Source: Undibacterium paludis (GTDB taxonomy: Bacteria > Pseudomonadota > Gammaproteobacteria > Burkholderiales > Burkholderiaceae_D). From it: DNA of 64,000 bases. The translations under genes and the position numbers were made by a program. Positions within the stretch are counted from its first letter, which is position 1. Every line of letters begins with the position of its first letter. Of the stretch, positions 36,092 to 45,749 are shown in pieces. Where the stretch lies: the NCBI RefSeq assembly GCF_022568815.1, contig NZ_JAKZHX010000001.1, positions 620,001 to 684,000 of the forward strand, read 5' to 3'. The notes below the pieces were generated by a model. The model saw nothing but the letters and a program-made list of their open reading frames with translations, was not told the origin of the DNA and searched no databases.

Positions 36092-38439
36092 CAAGATTTT
36101 TGCGGTATGCCCTGATTATCGGCGGTGCTCTGATGAGCATCCTGCTGTTCTTCCTGACCACGGTATCAGAGAATTCAGCCCGCTTTGAACACAATTATGA
36201 ATGGCTGCTTGATGCCAATGCCATCGTTGCACTGGCGCTGCTGATTCTGGTCCTGACCCTGGTATTGCGACTGTTCCGACGTTTCCGCGCCAAGGAATTT
36301 GGATCACGCCTGATGACCAGGCTGGTAGTCCTGTTTGCCCTGGTCGGTATTTTGCCGGGCAGCGTGATCTACCTGGTATCGGTGCAATTCGTATCGCGTT
36401 CCATTGAATCCTGGTTCGACGTCAAGGTGGAATCAGCACTCGATTCAGGCAAGAACATGGGCCTGACGGCGCTTGACTTTTTGCTGGCTGACCTGCAATC
36501 CAAGGCCAATGACATGGCATCCGAGCTGTCTGATCCTTCAGAAAGCTCCATGTCCATCCACTTGTCACGCCTGCGTGAACGCATGCAGGTACAGGAGGCC
36601 ACCATCGTCAACAGCAAGGGACGTCTGATTGCATCAGCCAATGAAAACGTCGACAGCCTGCTGCCGGAACTGCCTACCCAGGAAATGATCAGACAGGTCA
36701 GACTCTCGCGTTTCTATGCCGCCAGGGATGAAAAAATCATTGGCGGGAATCAGGACATGGCCGTTGCATCCAGTGGTGTCAGCACATCGGCACCGGCGAC
36801 AGAGCCTGTGCGCCTGCTGCGTTCACGTGTGGTGGTACCGCTGACGGTGAAAAATGGCTGGATTTCCCTGCAAAATGAAGCCTTGTACCTACAGTTGATA
36901 CAACCCGTACCGACCAACCTGGCCATGCATGCCGAAGCCCTGAGCAATGCCTCGCGCGAATACCAGGTGCGCTCCATTGGGCGCGTCAACCTGAAAAAGA
37001 TGTACATCATCACCTTGACGTTGACGCTGATGCTGGCCATTGTCGCCGCTATCACCAGTGCTTTCCTGATTTCGGGTGAACTGGCCAGACCCTTGCTGCT
37101 GCTGGCAGAAGGTACCAAGGCAGTCACTGAAGGTAATTTCTCACCGCGCCCCATCGTAACCAGTACGGATGAACTGGGCAGCCTGACCAAGTCTTTCAAT
37201 ACCATGACCAGGCAGTTATTTGACGCCCGCGCCGCCGTTGAAAAAAACCGCAATGAACTGGAAAATGCCAAAGCCTACCTGGAATCGGTGCTTGCCAACA
37301 TGTCGGCCGGGGTAATGGTGCTGGATCAAAGTGGCCATCTGGTAACCTGTAATGAATCGGTGGAACGCATACTGCAACGCAAGCTGGAAAATGAAATCAA
37401 CCGGCCGCTTGCCGACATCGACGGCATGCAGGCATTTGCATCCGCCATTTCCAAGGCGTTTTCCGAGCAGCATGCACAGTCAGCCGCCGGCGGTGAAAAC
37501 GAGAGGGAACAGCATTGGCAACAGCAGATAGAAGTACCGCGTCCAAACGCCGGCAAGCAAGTCACCGTAAATGATGCAAACTCGCAGGCGACAGAAGATG
37601 AACAAAGAATCACCCTGCTGGCCCGCGGCTCCCACCTGCCTGTCGCTTCAGGCAGTGGCTATGTGGTGGTATTTGATGACATCAGTAATATCATTTCTGC
37701 CCAGCGCTCGATTGCCTGGGGTGAAGTGGCACGACGTCTGGCACATGAAATTAAGAATCCGCTGACCCCCATACAATTATCGGCTGAACGCCTGCAAATG
37801 AAACTGCAGGACAAACTCAGCGAAACCGATGCCTTGATACTCAACAAAAGCACCACGACCATCGTCAACCAGGTCACTTCCATGAAACGCATGGTTGATG
37901 ATTTCCGCGATTATGCGCGCACTCCGCCAGCCGTATTGATGACCCTGGACCTGGCAGAGCTGATCGATGAGGTGCTGCATCTTTACCTGGCAGGCGATGG
38001 CCGTGATGCCATCAAGCTCACACTGGCACCCGATTTGCCAAAAATCATGGGGGATGCCACCCAGCTGCGCCAGGTAATTCACAATCTTTTACAAAATGCC
38101 CAAGATGCCGTCGCCGACAATGTCAAACCGGGTTTTGTGCCGCGCATAGACGTCATCACCGATGTGGTGCGCTATACTGGAACTGACCAGGTCGCTCACT
38201 CTGCGGTACGCCTGTCAATTATCGATAACGGCCCCGGATTTTCCAGCAAAATCATGGCACGTGCCTTTGAACCCTACGCCACTTCCAAGCCGCGCGGCAC
38301 CGGCCTGGGACTGGCGATGGTGAAAAAGATTATCGATGAGCATGGCGGTAGAATCGATATTCAAAATCGCAGCGATACAAACGGTGCAAAAGTAGCGATT
38401 TTGCTGTTAAAGTTAGCACCGGATTCAAATACGGTATAA
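36088..38439 (+). CDS. ntrY: nitrogen regulation sensor histidine kinase NtrY-like
   Basis: 783-residue membrane kinase starting at a GTG that overlaps the previous stop. Three N-terminal membrane helices (about 8-27, 42-62, 78-100), a periplasmic loop, a fourth helix (about 310-330), HAMP (LARPLLLLAEGTKAVTEGNF), PAS (about 395-510) with a ~60-residue low-complexity insert (SAAGGENEREQHWQQ), then HisKA with LAHEIKNPLTPIQLSAERL and the HATPase boxes LLQNAQDAV, DNGPGF and GTGLGLAMVKKI. It pairs with the ntrX-like gene downstream. NtrYX controls respiration, nitrogen and envelope genes in related bacteria. Confidence 0.92.
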   Translation: MTRFLRYALIIGGALMSILLFFLTTVSENSARFEHNYEWLLDANAIVALALLILVLTLVLRLFRRFRAKEFGSRLMTRLVVLFALVGILPGSVIYLVSVQFVSRSIESWFDVKVESALDSGKNMGLTALDFLLADLQSKANDMASELSDPSESSMSIHLSRLRERMQVQEATIVNSKGRLIASANENVDSLLPELPTQEMIRQVRLSRFYAARDEKIIGGNQDMAVASSGVSTSAPATEPVRLLRSRVVVPLTVKNGWISLQNEALYLQLIQPVPTNLAMHAEALSNASREYQVRSIGRVNLKKMYIITLTLTLMLAIVAAITSAFLISGELARPLLLLAEGTKAVTEGNFSPRPIVTSTDELGSLTKSFNTMTRQLFDARAAVEKNRNELENAKAYLESVLANMSAGVMVLDQSGHLVTCNESVERILQRKLENEINRPLADIDGMQAFASAISKAFSEQHAQSAAGGENEREQHWQQQIEVPRPNAGKQVTVNDANSQATEDEQRITLLARGSHLPVASGSGYVVVFDDISNIISAQRSIAWGEVARRLAHEIKNPLTPIQLSAERLQMKLQDKLSETDALILNKSTTTIVNQVTSMKRMVDDFRDYARTPPAVLMTLDLAELIDEVLHLYLAGDGRDAIKLTLAPDLPKIMGDATQLRQVIHNLLQNAQDAVADNVKPGFVPRIDVITDVVRYTGTDQVAHSAVRLSIIDNGPGFSSKIMARAFEPYATSKPRGTGLGLAMVKKIIDEHGGRIDIQNRSDTNGAKVAILLLKLAPDSNTV

Positions 38440-38643
38440 GTTATACCTGTTTGCAGATGGTGAATCACCTGATGTTCCCATTAGAGGAATACAGATAAAA
38501 GCAGAAGGGTTGTTTTGAAATTGATGAGTCAGCCAGAGACTGTCGTCATGGCCATTAACACCTGGCGTCACGACCATCAAAAGCTGAGCGTTGAACGGCA
38601 AGAAGCATCCCAGAAAACATAGAGGCGGTAATAGGGTAGATTT

Positions 38644-39366
38644 ATGGCAAACATATTGGTCGTAGATGATGAAATGGGTATCCGGGAATTGTTGTCTGAA
38701 ATTCTCGGCGACGAAGGTCATGTAGTTCAACTTGCTGAAAATGCGCAGCAGGCACGTTTGGCCAGGCAGGAAGCCAGGCCAGACCTGGTTTTGCTTGACA
38801 TCTGGATGCCGGATACGGATGGCGTCACTTTATTAAAAGAATGGCAGCGCGACGGCTTGCTGACCATGCCAGTGATCATGATGTCAGGTCATGCCACCAT
38901 AGATACAGCGGTCGAAGCGACCCGGATAGGCGCCTTGAACTTTTTGGAAAAACCAATTGCCTTGCAAAAATTGTTGAAAGCCGTACAGCAAGGTTTGACA
39001 CGCAGCACGGAAGCACCAAAACCGGCTGCACCGGCCCTGCGTGTGATCAGCAATGAAAATACTGGTGGCGCCGGCATGTCAGGCAGTTTCGGCAATACTG
39101 CCCCAGCGTATGAAGCCAGGCATTTTTCGGCAGCGCAACCGGTAGCAGCTGCACCGAACAACCAGTTCGCCAGCCTGTCTTTCGACCTGCCCCTGCGCGA
39201 AGCCAGGGATGCCTTTGAACGTATTTATTTTGAATACCACCTGAACCGCGAAGGCGGCAGCATGACCAGGGTGGCAGAAAAAACCGGTCTCGAACGTACC
39301 CATCTGTATCGCAAACTCAAGCAGTTGGGCGTCGAATCCATGAAATACGCCAAACGCGGCGAGTAA
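38644..39366 (+). CDS. ntrX: NtrX-like response regulator without AAA+ domain
   Basis: 240-residue regulator. Residues 1-120 are a receiver domain with acidic pair DD (8-9), phospho-acceptor D53 (VLLDIWMP), T/S in MMSGH and K103 in LEKP. Next is a 75-residue Ala/Pro-rich linker, then a Fis-type helix-turn-helix (about 185-235, GGSMTRVAEKTGLERTHLYRK). The sigma-54 AAA+ module of classical ~450-residue NtrX is absent, so it should bind DNA but not activate sigma-54 promoters. The absence looks like a family trait in Burkholderiales rather than a deletion, because the frame is clean. It lies 204 bp after ntrY. Confidence 0.85.
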   Translation: MANILVVDDEMGIRELLSEILGDEGHVVQLAENAQQARLARQEARPDLVLLDIWMPDTDGVTLLKEWQRDGLLTMPVIMMSGHATIDTAVEATRIGALNFLEKPIALQKLLKAVQQGLTRSTEAPKPAAPALRVISNENTGGAGMSGSFGNTAPAYEARHFSAAQPVAAAPNNQFASLSFDLPLREARDAFERIYFEYHLNREGGSMTRVAEKTGLERTHLYRKLKQLGVESMKYAKRGE

Positions 39367-39368
39367 GT

Positions 39369-39749
39369 TTGGTCGTCGCAAGTTTGCCCCAGGCCAGGGC
39401 GCAACTGCATCTGCATCATGGCGGCAGTTATTCATCCCGGGAGGCGGCCATAGCTGCCGCCCTCTCCAACCTGCCAGAAAATCAAACGAGTGTCGTTATA
39501 CTTGAAGGCTTGCCTGCCGGCCAGGATTTGCTACAGCCTGGCCCACATTTACATATACACCGCATTGCCCCCGGATGCTTTTGTTGCATAGGCAACATCA
39601 GTCTGCGTGTCACCCTGAACCGCACCCTGCGCCAAAAACCTGCTCATATCTTCCTGTCCATCGCCACAGATGAACATCTTGACAAGTTCAAAGCAAGTTT
39701 GCTGGAAGCGCCCTATACTGAATTACTGGAAATCGTCACCAGCTTGTGA
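39369..39749 (+). CDS. small CobW-like protein with GCFCC motif, no GTP site
   Basis: 126-residue protein starting at a TTG two bases after the ntrX stop. The segment PGCFCCIGNISLRVTLNRTL resembles the GCxCC metal-binding stretch of CobW/COG0523 metallochaperones, followed by a strand and H...F as in their nucleotide fold. The Walker A and G domain are missing, so only a fragment-like core remains. It may be a stand-alone metal-binding protein. Translation is probably coupled to ntrX. Confidence 0.6.
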   Translation: MVVASLPQARAQLHLHHGGSYSSREAAIAAALSNLPENQTSVVILEGLPAGQDLLQPGPHLHIHRIAPGCFCCIGNISLRVTLNRTLRQKPAHIFLSIATDEHLDKFKASLLEAPYTELLEIVTSL

Positions 39750-39910
39750 ACCAATGTTAAGCGCACTAAAGTCAGGGGGTTGCCTTGCCGTAATAATTCA
39801 CAGCAGCACATCATTTGAATTCACTTGAATTTCGCTGTCACCAGCATCATGTACGCACCATGAACGGTTAACCAGAGGAAATAATCCTCTTGCCAGAAAG
39901 GATGCATAAA

Positions 39911-40168
39911 ATGAATCTCATCTATAACAGCGATCAATACAGCGTCATCGAATATGGCGCAGATACTGACCACGAAGCCCTGCGCTTTGGCGGTTACGAA
40001 ATCACTGACAAGGCAGTACGCCGCGAATGGTTCATCGGCGGCCCGCTGGCCATCAATTTCCGCAAAGACGTTACTGAACTGATCGCCTCCGAACCCAGCA
40101 TAGAAGAAATCGACGATTTCCTTGGTCAGTTCGATGGTTATATGGGTCAGAGTGTACTGCTGCACTAA
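39911..40168 (+). CDS. DUF3567 family protein
   Basis: 85-residue soluble acidic protein of the betaproteobacterial DUF3567 family: MNLIYNSDQYSVIEYG, GYEITDKAVRREWFIGG, and DFLGQFDGYMGQSVLLH. The start is the ATG at 39911, with AGAAAGGA eight bases upstream, seven codons inside the longest frame. Function unknown. Confidence 0.88.
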   Translation: MNLIYNSDQYSVIEYGADTDHEALRFGGYEITDKAVRREWFIGGPLAINFRKDVTELIASEPSIEEIDDFLGQFDGYMGQSVLLH

Positions 40169-40592
40169 GAGCAAGCGTTTTTACGACTGGCAGCACACTT
40201 GTGCCACAAGGTACTGATACTGATGGATACTCATCTGCGCTTTGTTTTTACCATGGAAGATGGCAGGTGAGTATCCAGTGCGCCAAACAATGACAGAATA
40301 TCGGCACGCTAACACCTTGCAGGCCTGATAAAATCCGCACCGTCGCCCTGACAAACCATACTGCCGCGCAGTTCGCTGCGGTACAGATCACAGCAGTACT
40401 GCTCAATATACGGCGGTCTATACATAACATCACCAGGTTTTGATATGCTGATAAAAATGCAGTGATATCTTGGCTTATCGCTTGAGTGATGGCATGAATG
40501 ATAGCCTGACGCTCTTTTCCCGGACATTTTCTGATACATGCTCAAGTTTTCATGGAGCAAGATCAATATAAACACCCAGACAGGTTTGACAA
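40169..40592. other. 424-bp intergenic region
   Basis: No gene, RNA or repeat recognised between the DUF3567 gene and add. Only short overlapping frames without ribosome sites occur. Confidence 0.4.
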
Positions 40593-41621
40593 ATGAGTAC
40601 TGACTTGCACGACTTTATCCGTGGCCTGCCAAAGGCAGAATTGCACCTGCATATAGAAGGTTCGCTAGAGCCTGAACTGATGTTTGCCCTGGCACAAAAG
40701 AATGGCGTGCAACTGCCGTATGCGACCGTCGATGAAGTCCGCGCCGCCTATGATTTTGAAGACTTGCAGTCCTTCCTGAACCTCTACTACGCCGGTGCAG
40801 CGGTATTGCAGACCGAGCAGGATTTCTTTGACCTGACGCACGCCTATATACAGCGTGCCCTGGCTGATAATGTGCGCCACGTCGAATTATTCTTTGATCC
40901 GCAAACCCACACTGCACGCGGCATCGCCATCAGCACGGTATTCGCCGGCATCGCCCGTGCCCTGCGTGAAGCACGTGCAAGCCACGGGTTTTCTGGTGCC
41001 ATGATATTGTGTTTCCTGCGTCATCTCAGTGAAGAAGATGCTATCGCCACACTGGAAGCCGCCCTCCCCTTGCGTGACGCCTACGCCGATCTATGGACGG
41101 GTGTAGGCCTGGATTCTGCCGAAGTCGGCAACCCGCCAGAAAAATTCACGCATGTTTTTGCCCTGGCCCAGGCCATGGGTTTTCACTTGGTGGCGCATGC
41201 CGGTGAAGAAGGGCCACCAGCCTATATTCACAGCGCACTGGATGTCCTGCAGGTAGAACGTATAGACCATGGTGTACGCGCAGAAGAAGACCCGGCCCTG
41301 ATGGCCAGACTGGCGCAGAGCCGCATGCCTTTGACAGTCTGCCCACTATCCAATCTCAAACTATGCGTGGTCAAAGACCTGCGTAATCACAACCTCGCCC
41401 GCATGTTGCGCGCCGGTTTGTGCGTCACCATCAATTCTGATGACCCGGCGTATTTTGGTGGCTATATGAATGCCAATTACATCGCCACCGCGGATGCGCT
41501 GGAACTGGGCAAGTCAGAACTGCTGGAACTGGCACACAATGCTTTTGAAGCTGCATTCGTCACACCTGAACAAAAGCAGATCTGGTTTGATGAGCTGACA
41601 GATTACGCAAGGGCAAACTGA
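40593..41621 (+). CDS. add: adenosine deaminase (or adenine deaminase-type amidohydrolase)
   Basis: 342-residue member of the adenosine/AMP deaminase family (TIM barrel, zinc). Visible: metal ligands HLHIEGS (about 17-23), catalytic segment HAGEEGPP (about 204), IDHGVRAEED (about 225), CPLSNLKLCVV (about 251) and the NSDDPAYFGG signature (about 288). It deaminates adenosine to inosine, or adenine to hypoxanthine in the closely similar Add-like subgroup; sequence alone does not fully separate these. Its last 19 bp overlap the convergent SDR gene. Confidence 0.88.
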   Translation: MSTDLHDFIRGLPKAELHLHIEGSLEPELMFALAQKNGVQLPYATVDEVRAAYDFEDLQSFLNLYYAGAAVLQTEQDFFDLTHAYIQRALADNVRHVELFFDPQTHTARGIAISTVFAGIARALREARASHGFSGAMILCFLRHLSEEDAIATLEAALPLRDAYADLWTGVGLDSAEVGNPPEKFTHVFALAQAMGFHLVAHAGEEGPPAYIHSALDVLQVERIDHGVRAEEDPALMARLAQSRMPLTVCPLSNLKLCVVKDLRNHNLARMLRAGLCVTINSDDPAYFGGYMNANYIATADALELGKSELLELAHNAFEAAFVTPEQKQIWFDELTDYARAN

Positions 41622-42361
41622 GAAGCGCCGGCCAAAGCCACAGCGTCGGCACCGGCAGCAATACGTATTGGACAAGAGATGTCATTTGCTGCGCGCCACA
41701 CCGCCTCTGCCACATCCAGCGCCTGCGTCACTTCAGTCGATTCTGCCCAGCCAGCAAAAATGCGCTGCGCCAGTTCAGCATAAGCCAGTGGTATGCCGGT
41801 CTGCATTCTAGGGGCTGCATTTTCGCCGAAACGTGTCGCCGGAGCGCGCCCTGGCAGCACCAGTTTGACCCGTACATTGAATTGCTCAAGCTCCAATGCC
41901 AATGATTCACTGAATGCATTGATGGCAGCCTTGCTTGCGGTATAGACGGCAAGCAGGGGAAGAGATTTCAAGGTCACGCTTGATGTGATATTGATGATGA
42001 CACCGTCCCTGCGCTGCCGGAACTGTGGCAGTACCGCCTGCGTCATCGCTATCGTACCCAGGGTATTGGTTTCGAAAATATCGCGAGCGGTCGCCATGGT
42101 CGTGCCCTCGAGTGCACCCAGCATGCCTATGCCAGCATTATTGACCAGCACATCAATCTCCCCTGCTGTCTCGACAAGCTGGCGTATGCTGTCCGGCCTG
42201 GTGACATCAAGCGCCAGCACGCGCAGATGTTTGGAAAGCGGCAGGATATCTGCACGTGGTGCGCGCATGGTCGCAATGACTTGCCAGCCACGCTCGAGAA
42301 AATATTGGGCCGTTACCAGGCCAAAACCGGATGAGCATCCGGTGATGAGTATCGTCTTCAT
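41603..42361 (-). CDS. short-chain dehydrogenase/reductase
   Basis: 252-residue classical SDR. NAD(P)-binding TGCSSGFG (about 7-14), NNAGIGM (about 78), catalytic Ser in NITSSVTLKS (about 128) and YxxxK in YTASK (about 141-145). GGAG precedes the ATG. It is divergent from an AraC-type regulator 109 bp away, which very likely controls it. Substrate unknown. Confidence 0.9.
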   Translation of the reverse strand: MKTILITGCSSGFGLVTAQYFLERGWQVIATMRAPRADILPLSKHLRVLALDVTRPDSIRQLVETAGEIDVLVNNAGIGMLGALEGTTMATARDIFETNTLGTIAMTQAVLPQFRQRRDGVIINITSSVTLKSLPLLAVYTASKAAINAFSESLALELEQFNVRVKLVLPGRAPATRFGENAAPRMQTGIPLAYAELAQRIFAGWAESTEVTQALDVAEAVWRAANDISCPIRIAAGADAVALAGASQFALA

Positions 42362-42470
42362 GATGACTCCAGAAAGTAATTTGCGGAAACCAGACTATAA
42401 TCAGTCAGGTTCAGACTTTCTATAATTTATAATCCATTTTTCATTTGCAATAGTCCAGAACAATCCCATC

Positions 42471-43391
42471 ATGACAGATCCACTTGCCGAGGTTGTCACA
42501 CTACTGCAGCCGCAAGCCCGCTTCTCGAAAGTTGTCAATGGTGCAGGATCATGGCGGGTTCGCCGTTCTGAATCAGGGCAGACTTTCTACTGCGCCATCC
42601 TGGAAGGTTCCAGCCTGTTGATGGCAGACGGTCTCGATACCATTGAACTCAGCCAGGGTGACTTTGTGCTGATCCCCGCCACCCATGGTTTCACCATGTC
42701 CAGCCTGACACCAATGAGCACAGGGGATGCCGACACCGAACCGGTAGCGCTACTGCACGGTGAATTCAGGCTCGGCACACAAAGCGGACCGCCGGAAGTC
42801 ATCTTGCTGGTCGGTCACTGCACTTTTGCTTCACCGGATGCAGCACTGCTGGTATCGTTGCTGCCGCAACTACTGCATGTTCGTGGAGAAAGCAGGCTGA
42901 CCACGCTGGTACAACTGGTCAGTGAAGAGTCGCGTGCGCAACGACCGGCGCGCGATGTCATCCTGGCGCACCTGCTGGAAGTGTTGTTCATTGAAGCCCT
43001 GCGCTCAATGGCAGGGAGTAGTGCGTCACCCGGCCTCTTGCGCGGACTGATGGATGAACGACTGGCCATCGCACTGCGCTGTATACACGCCAATATCAAT
43101 CAGCCCTGGACTGTTGCACAGTTGGCCAAAGAGGCGGCTCTGTCCCGTTCCAGTTTTTTCGAACGTTTCCATTGTGCCGTCGGCGTCTCCCCCATGCAAT
43201 ACCTGCTGACCTGGCGCATGGCTTTGGCAAAGCAACTGCTGATGCACAAGACAGGCAACGTTGCTGAAGTGGCCGAGCGGGTGGGCTATGGTTCTGCCAG
43301 TGCGTTCAGTGTGGCCTTCACCCGTCATGTCGGAATACCGCCTGCCCATTTTGCCAGAGCATCCCTGCAGGCACAGCCGTTGGCAGAATGA
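42471..43391 (+). CDS. AraC-family regulator with cupin-type N-terminus
   Basis: 306-residue regulator. The N-terminal ~180 residues are the AraC-binding-like cupin (LIPATHGFTMSS, ILLVGHCTF). The C-terminal ~100 residues hold two helix-turn-helix units (WTVAQLAKEAALSRSSFFERF and VAERVGYGSASAFSVAFTRH) and the AraC end PPAHFARA. Divergent from the SDR gene; the 109-bp gap contains A+T-rich promoter-like DNA with the direct repeat CAGACT. Confidence 0.9.
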   Translation: MTDPLAEVVTLLQPQARFSKVVNGAGSWRVRRSESGQTFYCAILEGSSLLMADGLDTIELSQGDFVLIPATHGFTMSSLTPMSTGDADTEPVALLHGEFRLGTQSGPPEVILLVGHCTFASPDAALLVSLLPQLLHVRGESRLTTLVQLVSEESRAQRPARDVILAHLLEVLFIEALRSMAGSSASPGLLRGLMDERLAIALRCIHANINQPWTVAQLAKEAALSRSSFFERFHCAVGVSPMQYLLTWRMALAKQLLMHKTGNVAEVAERVGYGSASAFSVAFTRHVGIPPAHFARASLQAQPLAE

Positions 43392-43404
43392 CGCCAGGCA
43401 GAGA

Positions 43405-44571
43405 TCAAATCACATTCTTTTCCAGCAGCGGCCGCTTCCTGAGCAGCCGCTGCGCTGACAAAGGCGACAGATCAATACTGCTGTAAGCCCCCTCGACCAG
43501 CAATTCCGCGATCCCCCGACCGACTGCCGGCGCATGCTGCATCCCGTGACCACTGAAGCCATTCGCCAGTATCAGGTTGGCCAATTGCGGATGGGCGCCG
43601 ATGACGGCATTCTGGTCAAACAAATTGTATTCATAGTAACCCGCCCATGCTCTTTGCATGCGCAGGGCCTCAAAGCCTGGTACCCTGCCTGCCATGATTT
43701 CCCAGACGGTATCGAACTGTTCGTAGTCGACTTCCAGTGGTGCATCGTCACTATCATCTTCGGGCGGCAGGCCGCAGATCCAGTACTGGCCTTCTGGCCG
43801 CAACCACAATCCCGAAGGATCAATGATCAGGGGACAAGCCGGTGTCTGTGCCGGGCTAGACACAACGAAGACGCTGCGCTTGCGGCCTACTACCGGCAAA
43901 TCAAAACCGGTATCTGTCAGCAAAGGCCGCGCCCAGGCGCCGGCAGCATTGACGGCATAATCGCAAGCGATCATGGCGCCATCTTGCAAGCTTACCCCAC
44001 GCACCTGCCCTGCTGCATGCGCAAATCCCTGCACGTCAGCCTGCACATAACTGACACCAAGGCTGCGCGCCTTGCGTCTGAATGCCATCAATAAACCATA
44101 GCCGTCAAACCAGCCTTCACCAGAGAGGCCAAGTGAAGCCAGCGCCAGATCATCCACATTCAGCCAGGGAAATTTTTGCGCCAGCGCCTGCGGCTCCAGC
44201 AAGGCAACATTAACCTGCTCAGCCTTTTGCAGCAGGTGATTGTCGCGCAAGACCGCAGCGCCGGCCTCGGTCGCCAGGTACAGGTAGCCATGTTCGGTCA
44301 GACCAAGTTCAGGTACGTCATCATCGACCGCCAGGTGCTGGTGGATATCGCGCATGAATTCAAAACCGAATTGCGACATATGGATGTTCACCGGCGTACT
44401 GAATTGCTGACGTATCGAGCTGGCCGACAAGGCCGAGGAAGCATGGGTATAAGTGGGGTCGCGCTCAAGCACGGTGACCCGGCCGTCAAAATGGGGATGT
44501 GCTGCCAGAAAATAAGCGATGGCGCTGCCAATGACACCACCACCGACGATGACAATATGTTGTTGAGCCAT
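43405..44571 (-). CDS. FAD-dependent oxidoreductase (D-amino acid oxidase/GlyOx-like)
   Basis: 388-residue DAO-family flavoenzyme. Rossmann motif VGGGVIGSAIAYFL (about 8-21) and the C-terminal flavin contact region GFSGHGMQHAPAVG (about 345-358) are clear. The start is the ATG at 44571 because the FAD motif follows at once; the longer frame adds 24 codons overlapping the upstream gene. It is 17 bp after the GlxA-like regulator on the same strand, so likely one operon. Substrate probably an amino acid or amine; unknown. Confidence 0.88.
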   Translation of the reverse strand: MAQQHIVIVGGGVIGSAIAYFLAAHPHFDGRVTVLERDPTYTHASSALSASSIRQQFSTPVNIHMSQFGFEFMRDIHQHLAVDDDVPELGLTEHGYLYLATEAGAAVLRDNHLLQKAEQVNVALLEPQALAQKFPWLNVDDLALASLGLSGEGWFDGYGLLMAFRRKARSLGVSYVQADVQGFAHAAGQVRGVSLQDGAMIACDYAVNAAGAWARPLLTDTGFDLPVVGRKRSVFVVSSPAQTPACPLIIDPSGLWLRPEGQYWICGLPPEDDSDDAPLEVDYEQFDTVWEIMAGRVPGFEALRMQRAWAGYYEYNLFDQNAVIGAHPQLANLILANGFSGHGMQHAPAVGRGIAELLVEGAYSSIDLSPLSAQRLLRKRPLLEKNVI

Positions 44572-44588
44572 GAAACCGCAATCCCTGT

Positions 44589-45635
44589 TCAGAAGCGCAA
44601 GCCAAATCTGCGCCGGTAATCCTTGGGCGTGACCTGCGCCCATTGCTTGAAGATTTTACTAAAGCTCGACACATCTTCATAGCCGCAACGCGCAGTGATG
44701 TCTTCCATGGACAGACGGGTAGTTTCCAGCAGCGCCTTGGCCCGCTCTACCCGCAGTTGCTGTACATAATGAATCGGGCTCAGGTTCATTGCCTCCTGAA
44801 AACGCCTGAGCAGGGTACGCTGGCTGACATGGCAATAGCTGGCCAACTCCGCCATGTTCCATTGCTGGTCCAGACGCTGGTTCAACCAGCGGCGTGCACG
44901 CTCGATAACGGCATGCCCCTGGTCCTGTACCATGGCCTTGGCGACATAGGGGGCCTGGCTGTTACGGTTGGCGTCGACAACCAGTATCTTGGCAGTCAAC
45001 TGGCGCAGTTCTTCGCCACCAAAATGTCCGACCAGCCAGAGCGCCAGGTCAATATAAGAGGTCACGCCGCCTGATGAAACCAACTGACCATCCTGGACGA
45101 TCAGTTCTTCCGCCTCCAGTACCACATCCGGGAATTTTTTACGAAAATATGCACTGAGCCACCAACTCGTAGTCGCACGCCGCCCTTTCAATTCGCCGGT
45201 CCTGGCCAGCAGGCTGGTACTCGAACAACTGGAAATCAGCAAGCGCTCAGACAGCAGATAGTCACGGACCAGTGCCTGTTCAGGTGCCAATGCATCCATC
45301 AGGCTGTCGAGCTGACGCGTATCACCATGGTCTATGCCGGGCACCATCAGAGCATCCAGCGACTCTGCCAACGCATCGCTGGCATCAAAGTGCAAGCCCC
45401 CGACTTCCTGCCTGAGCTTGCCGCGCGCGCTGACCCAAAGTGTCTCGAAGCGCACGGAAGCAGTCGCTGCCGGACGTATGCGCGCCAGGGTATTGGCAAT
45501 TGCAAACACATCCAGCGGCATCACCGCCCCGCTACGCAGGCAACCCGGATAAACCAGGATGCCTATGCGTACTGTCCGTGCATATGCAGTCTGCTCTTCA
45601 GCAGGCGCAGGTGTTTTATTGTCACTGATCGTCAT
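44589..45635 (-). CDS. GlxA-like transcriptional regulator (DJ-1/PfpI domain plus AraC HTH)
   Basis: 348-residue regulator. Residues about 20-200 form a DJ-1/PfpI domain (IGILVYPGCLRSGAVMPLDV, cysteine elbow SSCSSTSLLA, and SGGVTSYIDLAL). The C-terminal ~100 residues have two helix-turn-helix units (WNMAELASYCHVSQRTLLRR and DITARCGYEDVSSFSKIFK) with TPKDYRRRF at the end. It precedes the FAD oxidase gene and is divergent from the tautomerase gene, so it may control either or both. Confidence 0.9.
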   Translation of the reverse strand: MTISDNKTPAPAEEQTAYARTVRIGILVYPGCLRSGAVMPLDVFAIANTLARIRPAATASVRFETLWVSARGKLRQEVGGLHFDASDALAESLDALMVPGIDHGDTRQLDSLMDALAPEQALVRDYLLSERLLISSCSSTSLLARTGELKGRRATTSWWLSAYFRKKFPDVVLEAEELIVQDGQLVSSGGVTSYIDLALWLVGHFGGEELRQLTAKILVVDANRNSQAPYVAKAMVQDQGHAVIERARRWLNQRLDQQWNMAELASYCHVSQRTLLRRFQEAMNLSPIHYVQQLRVERAKALLETTRLSMEDITARCGYEDVSSFSKIFKQWAQVTPKDYRRRFGLRF

Positions 45636-45749
45636 TTGGCCGAATTAACCTTTTATTTGTCGATTCAGCCAATGGTACTCGCTTTCCGAGGGCGGCACAA
45701 TCAAGTCTCTTTCAACCAGATCGCACTGCGATCAAACACAGGAGCCTGT

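Noticed and set aside
45327..45749. 5' extension of the tautomerase frame
   Set aside because: Antisense to the GlxA-like gene; the family requires Pro directly after the ATG at 45750.
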